The position numbers and the translations under genes are program-made. Positions 10,427-21,800 of a DNA stretch of 64,000 bases are shown here, one piece after another (the first letter of the stretch is position 1; each line of letters begins with the position of its first letter). The notes beneath the pieces were generated by a model. The model was not told the DNA's origin and made no database searches. It worked only from the letters and a program-made list of their open reading frames with translations. The DNA is from Sebastes aleutianus. Its lineage: Eukaryota; Chordata; Actinopteri; Perciformes; Sebastidae. Where the stretch lies: positions 9,624,873-9,688,872 of the forward strand of contig CAKAKS010000062.1 of NCBI GenBank assembly GCA_916700875.1. The letters are read 5' to 3'.

Positions 10427-10748
10427 ATTTTAGTTTGAAATTTATATAAAGACTCAAAAGCAAAAATAGTCTAACATGTGTATAAGCTTTCACTGTCCTT
10501 CTTTATCTTCTTCCCTTTTTCTTATAGCTTGAATCATTTTACGAGAACAAACTCACATTTGGCCGCCCAATGGGATTTCCCAACTGTTCTGCGCAATGAA
10601 TGACCTCATCTTCATTAACTGTGTGTGTGTGCGTCCCCAGAGGTATCACTAAGTTTGACTCTATGATTGGAATTATTTAAGTAGTTGTGAACACACTCTT
10701 GGTCTCGGGGGTTCCAACGGCACTTTGAATAAATCATACACACTGTGT

Positions 10749-10781
<33 letters not shown>

Positions 10782-11779
10782 CACGCATAATCACATAATC
10801 ATACTAACAGCTGTACATGACCGATATGAAGGGATAAATTAATTTGTGTGTGTGTGTGTGTGCATGTGTATATCTGTTTCTGCACCTGTGGAGCGTTGAC
10901 ACATACATGATACATACAACCACAAGTGGGAGTTAGACAGATGTTGTGCGTCTGTAGATAAAAAGTGGGATGAAGAGACTGAAACAAAAAACGCTTCTAT
11001 GAAAAGGAAGACTTGAAAGATCTCAAAATCATTATTCCCACCTGTGCCCCTCGCATTTATGAGCGCGTGTGTGTGTGTGTGTGAGCCCTAGCCTCTAGAA
11101 GTGCGTGGTGTCCCGCGATCCCCCGTCTCACTGCTTATGTGGATTTACTGTGTCCTGTAAACAAGCTGGTGAGAGGGTCCATTGTTCCAGCGGCTAATAC
11201 TGCAGCCGTGCAGCTAACCCCAGAGCTGCCAAAGAGCCAAATCCCTCCAGCCATTATCCCTTCCCACCCAGCTCGCCTTCTACCTTTAACTGACCATATA
11301 CCGTACTTTGCAATCCCGACAAACATTTTGTAAAGCATATCATTTTAGATAAACGTAATGCATTTACTTGAACTTGATTTGATGTCACATCTGTATTCTT
11401 GGGTGATATTCTCATCCTCGTTATCACCATAATTATAATTGTGCATAAATGCAGTTTAAACTACAGACTATTGTATGATGTCTTCATCTCCAACAGCCAA
11501 CTACTCGTAAGTCATGCCTTCTCATTATTCAGGTGAACAGTTCAGCTGTATTCTTATCCTCACATTGACTTTTTAGCCTCAAACAACTAATGGATGGACT
11601 GGTGATCTTCTGACTTCGGCATCAGGCATCAGGTCACGTTTTTTAAAATTCAAATACTTTGTTTTATGACCAAAAACCTGCTAATGACATCCCATAAGCC
11701 ACAGCTGCACATTTCTTTTTTATCTTTTTATCTTGCTTTTGTTCGTTTTTTTCTACCACTGAGAGGAGTTGCTCTAGAG

Positions 11780-11835
11780 CTTTGTCGTACAGCTGTGCAA
11801 TGACAATAAAGGCATTCATTCATTCATTCATTCAC
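11780..11835 (+). repeat. LINE-like 3' tail with (CATT)n
   Basis: GTGCAATGACAATAAAGG followed by CATT repeats is the typical end of a fish non-LTR retroposon. No reverse transcriptase ORF is attached. Confidence 0.55.
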
Positions 11836-12039
11836 TTTGTGTTAGTGCTAATTAACAAAAGATGGTGGACATGGTAAACTTTACACCTGCAAAACATCAG
11901 CATTATAGCATTGTTGTCACCGTGAGCATGTTAGCATGCCAACGTTAGCATTTAGCTCAAAGAATCGCTGTGCTGAAGTACATCCCCACAGAGCCAACAA
12001 CATGACTGCAGTCATTATTACCAACCAATCTGATGTGAA

Positions 12040-12345
12040 ATTTTGGAGAGGAAAAACTGGCATGACCATTTTCAAAGGGGTCCCTTAACATTTGACCTCA
12101 ACGGACCTCAATGAAACTTTACAACCACAAACTAGAGACCTAGAGCATTCAGAAGATGTATGGCTTTCCTAGCTAGTCTGACAATAAGGGGGTTTCTGAG
12201 CAGTTTCCAGAACACAAGTGCTCGCCATCCAATCGCTGAAAAATGCAATTCTTGCAGAAATCTCCAAATGTCAAAGGTTTTTGATACCAAATCACAGCAT
12301 GGCTTTTTCTGTGGTTTTCTTCAAGATCTTGGTGTCTTGGGGTTA
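12040..12345 (-). repeat. Inverted copy of a dispersed repeat (partner near 50930-51560)
   Basis: Reads, on the minus strand, the same order of phrases as 50945-51510: CACCAAGA, AAAGCCATGCTGTGATTTGG, AGATTTCTGCAAGAATTG, CGAGCACTT, GGAAACTGCTC, CCCCCTTATTGTCA, then the GGTCAAAGGTTAAGGGACCC / AAAATGGCCATGCCAGTT module. Confidence 0.7.
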
Positions 12346-14129
12346 TTTATCATTTTTATCAATTCTTGAGTGGTAAAAAAAAAAAGGTTAAATTTAGCAT
12401 CAGATCTGTGTAACAAATGGTATCAACCCCAAAATTGCTGCAACAACGAGAGACATGAGACATAATAGGGCATGGGGATGACCATCATATACTTCTATCA
12501 TAATGTTCTTAGCCCTTATTTTATTTGAATTAATCAATTAATTTTCATTTATGACCAGAACAACTTACAGTGCTGAGCTGCATCTCAAGTTAATCTTCAG
12601 GTTCCCAGCTTTCAGATGATTTACACCACTTCTATTTGACATCTACTGTTGACTTTTTATCTACCCCTGAACAGACTGGTAAGGGGTTAAATTGTTGATC
12701 TACTAAATTAAGATCCAGTTCAGTGGTGATGGGTAAACTGTGTGCTGGGAGCAACCCCTAATGTACTGCTGAGTTGACCAAATTTTGCTGTCCACTGTTG
12801 TGTGTCAGCTCCTGAGTCAATGAGCTTCAAACAGCACTGCATTACTTAACTTAAGGGAAGTCAGTATTAATCAACTTTCAACACAGATTTTGGAACAAAG
12901 ATGTAGATAAACTATTTTTGGGGTAGCGACAAATCTATGCCCTAATTTTAAAGACACTGCCAAACATCAACTTTTTTTATCCAACAAGCCGCTAAAATCA
13001 CATTAACCTCTTCACTATGTCCATGTAGTCTTAAGCACTTCTTCATTGATTTTCCTGATCACACACCTGTTGGATGAAACTCACAGCTAGCCATTTGAAA
13101 ACTGATTCTAAAGTCTGTATGTTGGAGGTTTCTTCAGACACTTGAATGCATTCATTGAGTTTTCAAATGAATTCACTTTGCCTTCAGCATCACTGCGATA
13201 CTTGCTGGTTCAATTTCAGTCCTGATGATGCCAACAATGCTATGGATTTATGGAGCAGTTGAATAATCGAAAACTCTGAATATAAATAAGAAATGGAAAT
13301 CAGAAGCGTGGGAGGGTTAATGTAGGCAACAATAAAAAACAATTTATTGATTGTTTGAGATCATGTGGGAAGAAGAGAATAACCATAAATGGATGCATAA
13401 CATCTCAGCCCTTTCTCTCACAGAAATACTTTTAATATATATGTTGTGATGCCGGAGGAGCTTGAATGGAGGCAGACAGATAGATATCTTTAGGGAGTAC
13501 AACGTTTTGGGACTAAATATCCAGGGGCAGGTGGTATTAAGTAGTTGGGAGACTGAGAGAAAGCAGAAATCTCATAGTAAATGTCAAAGAAACATCCATC
13601 TTATCTGTTTATTACCCTACTGCATTTCTTAATTAAACTGCCATGATCACCCCATCATTGGAGAACTGGTATGTTCTAATTTATGACATATTTGTAATGG
13701 AAAGAATTACTTTCTCAATGAGGCTTCAAGAAACTAAATTTGAGGAAATTTGGAAGGAATAGGAAAAATATATTTCCCCAAAACGCCCTTCTTTTGTTTA
13801 ATTTTTCTTTTCTTCTAAATGTAATTTTTTATTATTATTATGATTTATTTTTTATCTTATTTCACATGAAAAGCACCCCATGTTCTATTTGTGTGTTCTA
13901 TAATTTCATTGTAAAAAGTGGAAAAGTTTGTTCACTTCATATTTGTATCTTATTAAGTATGTTTATGTAAATGTATGAGTAAAACCAAATAAAGGAAAAA
14001 CAAAATGAAAAAAAACCAAAAACGATCCTGACAAATAAACTGCCATGATCGTCTGTGTTTGTATGCTGCACTGTATTCACTTTTTTTAATAGTCGTGTAT
14101 CACAGCTGTTACCCTGCACTATATTCAGT

Positions 14130-14293
14130 TTTAACAGTTTTTCTTCATCTCCTTGTATTTTTATATCTGGTAGATTTTTTTGTACTTTGTACTTTGCACT
14201 ACTAACTTTTTTTACTGCCTTTTTACTAACATGTTTTGCACTATGGAACTGTGATGCTGGAAACTTGAATTTCCCTCGGGATCAATAAAGTTA

Positions 14294-14340
<47 letters not shown>

Positions 14341-14370
14341 GTACGCACTTCATGACATACCTCTATCTAT

Positions 14371-14412
<42 letters not shown>
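14130..14412 (+). repeat. LINE-like 3' tail with long (CTAT)n tract
   Basis: AACTTGAATTTCCCTCGGGA then TCAATAAAGTTA and CTAT repeats (14295-14340, then a second block 14362-14412). This is the classical tail of fish non-LTR retroposons. An opposite-orientation relative is at 18852-19140. Confidence 0.7.
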
Positions 14413-14414
<2 letters not shown>

Positions 14415-14599
14415 ATTACCCTACTGCATTTCTTAATTAAACTACCATGATCGTCTGTGTTTGTATGCTAAACTTAATTGAAACTATTAACTTCTGCAAA
14501 TCAAAATGAATAATCAGGGGCATTTTCTTTTTTAATAATGTAGTAAATACAGTACCTAAAAGCAGAACTGAGAGGCTCCGACGTGTACGGGCACGCCCA

Positions 14600-14895
14600 C
14601 GCTTCCCGGACGCGAGCCCGTATAACGTAACGTTATACCCGTTAAGGACATGACGTCAGCACGTGGCTCTTGAGCCTGCCCGAAAATGCTCTCCCGTGTT
14701 GTTGGATTTGGAAAGAGAGCAGCGGCAGCAGCACTTTGCGGTGAAATAATACATGTTTATCCTCGAGGAACACACAAACAACCCGCATGTGTTTAAACTT
14801 AAGTAACTCGCCTTCCCATTGAGTGGTGAAACGGTGTTTTTCGGGGGAGACTCCGACGGGAAGTTTGAGTGATACCGTTTTTCTCTCCCGGAGTG
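14600..14895 (+). promoter_or_regulatory. smurf1: smurf1 promoter / 5'UTR region
   Basis: GC- and CpG-rich block immediately upstream of the start codon. It contains a perfect 19-base inverted repeat at 14620-14638 (GTATAACGT-A-ACGTTATAC), a consensus CRE TGACGTCA at 14651-14658 and an E-box CACGTG at 14660-14665. No TATA box at a useful distance. The start site is probably shortly after, near 14690-14720 (inferred). Confidence 0.6.
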
Positions 14896-14950
14896 ATGTC
14901 GAATCCTGGGACTCGGAGGACCGGGTCCAGCATCAAGATCAGACTGACAG
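14896..14950 (+). CDS. smurf1: smurf1 exon 1 (start codon)
   Basis: MSNPGTRRTGSSIKIRLT plus one base; donor GACAG then GTAACT. The N-terminus matches mammalian SMURF1. Confidence 0.96.
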
Positions 14951-17900
14951 GTAACTAAAACACCACACCAGAGAGAGAAACAGCGTTATACCTGTGAGAT
15001 AAACATGTTTCCTAGCTGCTGTGACGTGTTGCTACTGATAAACCCGACCTGAGGAGTCTGTGAGGCTCTCTGCCTCTGTTTGCCCAAACATCCGGTTTCT
15101 GTGTGGCAGCACTAGTGCTAGCTTGTTAGCTTGAGATGCTAACCAGAGAGGACAGTCAAAGAAGCTGCTCACTCTCATGTTGGGTTCACTAGTCTGCGTC
15201 TTACAGGTTCACTGGAAACACGAGCTCTTGAATGCCACGTTTATAAACTTTATGAATAGCTAACACACTTGTTTCCTCTCCAGTTAGCATTAGCTCACAG
15301 TAACATGGTAGTTACCATTGACCGCTAACGCTTTTTGCTAGCTACACCCATTTTTGGGGGGGTTGACCAGCCTGAACCTTTAGCTGGACCTGACTGCGAC
15401 GAGCTCTACACCCGGGATGAACGCTTTATGTCAGCCTCTCTGGGGATCAATCTGTCGGTAGATTGTGACATGCTAGCCTAGGTTACCCATGACTATTGAT
15501 TGGCATTGCTGTAGCAAGACAAATGCTGAACTTATCCATACCCACAGAGAAGCTTTGACACGTTTGCTCTTTTTGGGCATCATGTACTCAACTCTGTGTT
15601 CGTGTTATGGGGTCATCCTCTCCTCTGTAAGGGCACATAGATGTCTCTCTTTCTTTCTTTCTCTCACACACACACAGGGACACAGCTGGAACAATGTTTT
15701 TTACTGTAGCTAATGTAGATTGTGACATGCTAGTCTAGATTACCCATGACTATTGATTGGCATTGCTGTAGCAAGACAGATGTTTGACTCCATGAACTTA
15801 TCCATACCCAGAGAAGAGCTTGACACGTTTGCACCTTTTGGGCATTCAATATGTTTATTGTCACGCCGGTTATACAGGTACAATCGTGTGAAATGCCTTT
15901 TCTCCATTAAAATAATGGTTATATTACAATTATAAAAGGAAATACTTTGTACAAGGGCATATTAAGAACATATACATTAAGAAAATATACAGTATAAGAT
16001 ATATTTTTGGGTGAGAAATCTGTGTTCCTGTTTTGGGGTCATCCTCTCCTCTGTAGGGCACATATAGGAGTCTCTTTCTTTCTTTCTCTCACACACACAC
16101 AGGGACACATCTGGAACAATGTTTTTTTTACTGTAGCTAATGGCTAGCCTAGATTACCTATGACTATTGATTGGCATTGCTGTAGCAAGACCAAATGTTT
16201 GACTCAACTTATCCATACCCACAGAGAAGATGGACATGTTTGCTGTTTTTGGGCATCATGTACTCAACTCTGTGTTCGTTTTGGGGTCATCCTCTCCTCT
16301 GTAGGGAACATAGGTGTCTCTCTCTTTCTTTCTTTCTCTCTCACACACACATGGACACAGCTGGAACAATGTTTTTTTACTGTAGCTAATGTAGATTGTG
16401 ACATGCTAGTCTAGATTACCCATGACTATTGATTGGCATTGCTGTAGCAAGACAGATGTTTGACTCCATGAACTTATCCATACCCAGAGAAGAGCTTGAC
16501 ACGTTTGCACCTTTTGGGCATTCAATATGTTTATTGTCACGCCGGTTATACAGGTACAATCGTGTGAAATGCCTTTTCTCCATTAAAATAATGGTTATAT
16601 TACAATTATAAAAGGAAATACTTTGTACAAGGGCATATTAAGAACATATACATTAAGAAAATATACAGTATAAGATATATTTTTGGGTGAGAAATCTGTG
16701 TTCCTGTTTTGGGGTCATCCTCTCCTCTGTAGGGCACATATAGGAGTCTCTTTCTTTCTTTCTCTCACACACACACAGGGACACATCTGGAACAATGTTT
16801 TTTTTACTGTAGCTAATGGCTAGCCTAGATTACCTATGACTATTGATTGGCATTGCTGTAGCAAGACCAAATGTTTGACTCAACTTATCCATACCCACAG
16901 AGAAGATGGACATGTTTGCTGTTTTTGGGCATCATGTACTCAACTCTGTGTTCGTTTTGGGGTCATCCTCTCCTCTGTAAGGAACATAGGTGTCTATTTC
17001 TTTCTTTCTCTCTCTTTTACTGTAGCTAATGTAGATTGTGACATGCTAGTCTAGATTACCCATGACTATTGATTGGCATTGCTGTAGCAAGACAGATGTT
17101 TGACTCCATGAACTTATCCATACCCAGAGAAGAGCTTGACACGTTTGCACCTTTTGGGCATTCAATATGTTTATTGTCACGCCGGTTATACAGGTACAAT
17201 CGTGTGAAATGCCTTTTTCTCCATTAAAATAATGGTTATATTACAATTATGAAAGGAAATACTTTGTACAAGGGCATATTAAGAACATATACATTAAGAA
17301 AATATACAGTATAAGATATATTTTTGTGTGAGAAATGTACTCAACTCTGTTCGTTTTGGGGTCATCCTCTCCTCTGTAAGGCACATATAGGAGTCTCTTT
17401 CTTTCTTTCTCTCACACACACAGGGACACATCTGGAACAATGTATTTTTTACTGTAGCTAATGGCTAGCCTAGATTACCCATGACTATTGATTGGCATTG
17501 CTGTAGCAAGACCAAATGTTTGACTCAACTTATCCATACCCACAGAGAAGATGGACATGTTTGCTCTTTTTGGGCATCATGTACTCAAGTCTGTGTTCGT
17601 GTTATGGGGTCATCCTCTCCTCTGTAGGGAACATATAGGCTTCTCTCTCTTTCTTTCGTTCTCTCACACATACACAGGGACACAGCTGGAACAATGTTTT
17701 TTACTGTAGCTAATGGCTAGTCTAGATTACCCATGACTATTGATTGGCATTGCTGTAAGCAAGACCACATGTTTGACTCCATGAAGTTATCCATACCCAC
17801 AGAGAAGCTTGACACGATTGCACCTTTTGGGCATTCAAGATTCAAGATGTTTATTGTCACCTGTTATACAGGTACAATCGTGTGAAATGCTTTTTGCTGG

Positions 17901-18855
17901 GAAGCTCCATTAAAATAATAAGTTAAATTACAATTATAAAAGGAAATACTTTGTACAAGGCATATTAAGGATATATACAGGCATATTAAGAACATATACA
18001 TTAAGAACATATACAGTATAAGATATATTTTTGCGTGAGAAATGTACTCAACTCTGTGTTCGTGTTTGGGGTCAGGCTCTCCTCTGTAGGGCACATATAG
18101 GAGTCTCTCTCTTTCTTTCTTTCTGTCACACACACACACGGGGACACAGCTGGAACAATGTTTTTTTTACTGTAGCTAATGTAACCCCACTGGGCACCCA
18201 GGGGCCTCTATTCAAATGGAAATGACCACTCTGTGCTGCTGGGCAGACGCCTTGTCCTTCTTCTTCTTGATTCAAAAGTTGAGCAAACACACACACCAGA
18301 ATGTGCTTGCCCGGTGGATTTCATATTTCTTCTTGCGTTTTTGTACACACAGGAGGGCACATCAAGTTGTATGATTGTGATGGATGCTTTTTGAGTAAAA
18401 GTGCTGAATTGCCACACAGCTGTCTGTTTATTTTCCTACTCTGTATCCCTCTTTTCCTGTAACTAGATTTCAAGAGAGCGGAGCAGGCATCATTTCTGAC
18501 AACAACAAAAAATACGCTCACAGATCTGACATACTTCTTCACTTATTGCACTTTTTGTTCATTTCAGTTTAAGTTTATCTGTACTGTCCAGTATATCACA
18601 TACAATGTGTCTCAATTGGCTATCCAGGGTCACAACAGCAATGGCTCCTGGTCCAGAGCAAACCCTCTCGGAAAAACTCCCTCCAAAAACATAACATACA
18701 TTGTAAGGGACATAAGTTAGGAAATAATAGGATAGAAAGGAAATAATACTTATACAAAAGTTCAAAAGGGAGTAACAGTTAGAAATCGAGCTACACAGAG
18801 GCTTTTTCCTTTGTAAAAATGGAAAACATTCACCGGCTGTGGCTTCTCAGATATG

Positions 18856-18890
<35 letters not shown>

Positions 18891-21800
18891 GTACTTTATT
18901 GATTCTTGTGTTACAGCAGCAGGTTATCCAGACAGTGCATAGGAACCGTAAATACATATCAACACCAGAGATAATATCTATAGTATACACACAATATAAA
19001 TAATATATTTGAATACACTATAAATAAACCAGACTACTACAACTAGCTTAGAAAACATAAAATACGAACATAGAATAATAAAATATACTATGTACAATAT
19101 CAAATTGTGCAATAACATACTATATATTCAAATATTGTCTGGCTTTCTTAGTTTTCTATGATAGTAAACTGAAAATCTTTGGGGTTTGGACTGTTTGACA
19201 GACAAAACAACACATTTGAAAACGTCACCATGGGCTTTGGGGACGTGTGATTCACTATCTGCTGATATTTTATAGACCAACCAAGTAACCGATTAACCAA
19301 GAAAATAACTGATAGGTTAACTGACAATGACAATTATTCTTAGCTGCAGCCCCAGTTGGAAGAAATATAGTATAAAGTAACACCAAGAAGTGATTCTAGT
19401 GGAGAGCAGTACGCTATCAGACAGTTGTGTTTGACATGAGTGAAGCTGAAAGAAAGTAGTGTAAGTGTGTTTGGATGTTTGAGACTGTGGAGGGTGTGTG
19501 TTCTCTCATTATTTCAGCTCAGATGCAAACAGAGGTTATTGCCCCTGACTGTGCCCCGCCCCCACAGGTATGAGTGGAATTCTAATTGGGTGAGGAATGT
19601 GTGATGAGCCAATAGGGAGTGCAATGCTGCCCGGCTGGCCAGCGCTGTGTTTAGTCTGTCAGAGAGAGAGGGGTTGTTTGGCCTACATCAGAAAGGCCTG
19701 TGTGTCTGTGTGGCAGGGACGCAGACAAAGACCAGGCAAGTTTGACACTGGTTTATATTTCAGAGACTGCGGTGGGTTTATATGGACATGTTTTAGCTAG
19801 CCAGGAGAGGTGATTTTGTGGGCAAGCTTAAGTAAGCTGAAGGAGAATTGCTCTATAAGAAAAGCGTCACATTGTCTTTAAGTTTCGTGATCTAATTAGA
19901 TGTGAATGGAAGGTATTCGACTTCATAGAGAAACACTGACTGAAAAAGATGTTTTAGGACTGTGTATTGAGCCTGAATACTTTATGAAATTGTCTGTAGC
20001 ACAGAGTATCAAACACCATCAAGTGCAGGAAGTGGGCGCCAGGGCTAGGCAATATGATGATATATGTTGTGAAAACCATATAAAAATGTCTATCATTTAT
20101 ATTTTTTCTATATCGTTTCTATCGTGATATAGACTAGGCCTATATTTATTTATTTTTTCTCTATAATTTCACTTAAAACTGTTATGTTCATGTTGCACTC
20201 AAGTTCTTAAAATGAGAAAATACTAAAGTATTTATTTCACACAGGAGTATACAAGTATACATGGCTTGAAATTACCAAAGATTTATTATTTGATAATGTT
20301 TAAGTGATATTTATTACTTTTATTAATTTATTTTTATTTAGGATGTCCCTTGGTATTAGCGAAACATGGTTCTTTGCACAACATCAAAAAATGTAATTTG
20401 TTTGGGAATGAATGAGCTTTATTGTGAAAAAAAAGGCTGTCTAATGAATGAAAGAATCCGTGATTCAGCAGGATTAATGTTAATTTGCTTAAGGAAGCAG
20501 CACGTGCTGCTCGGGTTTTGTTGCCAGGTAGTCGGATTAAACACCAATTTGCCCGAGTGTTAACACAGGGCAGCGTCAGGGCAGCAGGTGAATTGGGATA
20601 CTAACAAGACGGGGGGTGGGGATGGAAAGAGGTCAGAAAAGTGGGAGTATGAGGAGAAACTGATGAAAAAAAGAGCAATAGAAAAACAAAAAGGACACAA
20701 GAAGCAGCTAAGGTGTAAAAGAGAGTGAGAGAGGAAAGGGGGGGAATCATGCTTACTTAGGAAGCAGCATAAGCACTTCTAATCCTCTCACTTACTGAGC
20801 CGGCAGCTTGAGCAGAAACACATATACACTCACAAAAACACACAAAGTAAATGGAGAAATTGAGAATAGAGAGGCTATGAATGTGACACCATAACAAGCA
20901 TCAATACGAGGGATGCAGTACGAAATATATTTGTTTTTTATATTTCTTGTTTAACAACTGATTTGTGAGTGGCTTGTGGTGTTAAAGCTACTTTTTCTAG
21001 GCCTATTTGTCTGGCGCTTAGCTCAAGAGACCCGTTCGTCATCCTGCGTGTGTGCTTAGATGCCGGTGCAGGGCATGTTATTAAGTAGGTGAGATATTTG
21101 CTCACGTGCCCGCTGGCCGCTGCGTTTGTTTTGCTGAGAGGAGAAGGTACACAGGAAGTGTCATCGTTGTAAGCTCATATGGGTCACTCTACTCCACTTG
21201 TAAACCTGTGTGTGTGCACTCTGAAACAGCACAGTCTAGTCAGAAGGATCTTAATATTCACACTTTTTTGGCTCCATCTGTGATCATGATTATTGATTTC
21301 AACGAACAGATAGTTCACAGCACCTTGGCATCCGTTCTAGAGAACTGGACCATTATCTTTGATTTAAGAAGCTTTAACGAGCTTCTAAGCTTCTGCGTTT
21401 TTATGGTTCCTGTCTTTACCTGAAATATAGCAAGTGCTCTCTGTGCTTAAGGTGCAAGAGTGGAGCTAAATTGCAAAAAAATATTTGTGGGAGATGGTTG
21501 ATTGGGCTAAAACATGTTGTGGCTTCAAATTCCTTGGTACAGAGGTAGCTCCCTTTTTCATCATCTCCCTTGAACTGTTTCTGCTTGTTCCCTCAAGATT
21601 GAATAGAACTCTTCCCCCCGCTGGCTCTCTCCAGCTCTCAGGTTTTAAAAAAAAGAAAGGACATAAATGCCAAAAAAGAAAGCGGCAGCGGGGGAAATTG
21701 AGAACCAGCTGAGCTGTAGCTGTGTGTGTCTTTACCAGCCGTGACCTTGGCAGAATGAGGAATTTCCTGAGACGCTGAGAAAGGGCCTGTCACACATTCA

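Larger units (their letters stand above)
9562..14580. other. Intergenic region between divergent myh16-like and smurf1 genes
   Basis: No gene supported. It holds the repeat copy at 10032-10426, CA/TG runs (about 10751-10790 and 10846-10862), a LINE-like tail at about 11780-11835, an inverted copy of a dispersed repeat at about 12040-12345, AT-rich sequence, and a LINE-like tail with ATCT repeats at 14130-14412. Muscle-gene enhancers may lie here but none can be named by eye. Confidence 0.6.

Noticed and set aside
9562..14580. Search for a KPNA7-like gene between the myosin and smurf1
   Set aside because: No importin-alpha-like reading frames on either strand; the gene, which lies near MYH16/SMURF1 in human, is not here.
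15753..16611. A 60-residue frame repeated identically at 15753-15935 and 16429-16611
   Set aside because: It is a by-product of the tandem array; the frame crosses the retroposon insert and degrades in later copies. No protein similarity recognised.
15486..18185. CRISPR-like regular spacing
   Set aside because: Units are 226-450 bases, repeated throughout without unique spacers, in a vertebrate intron.
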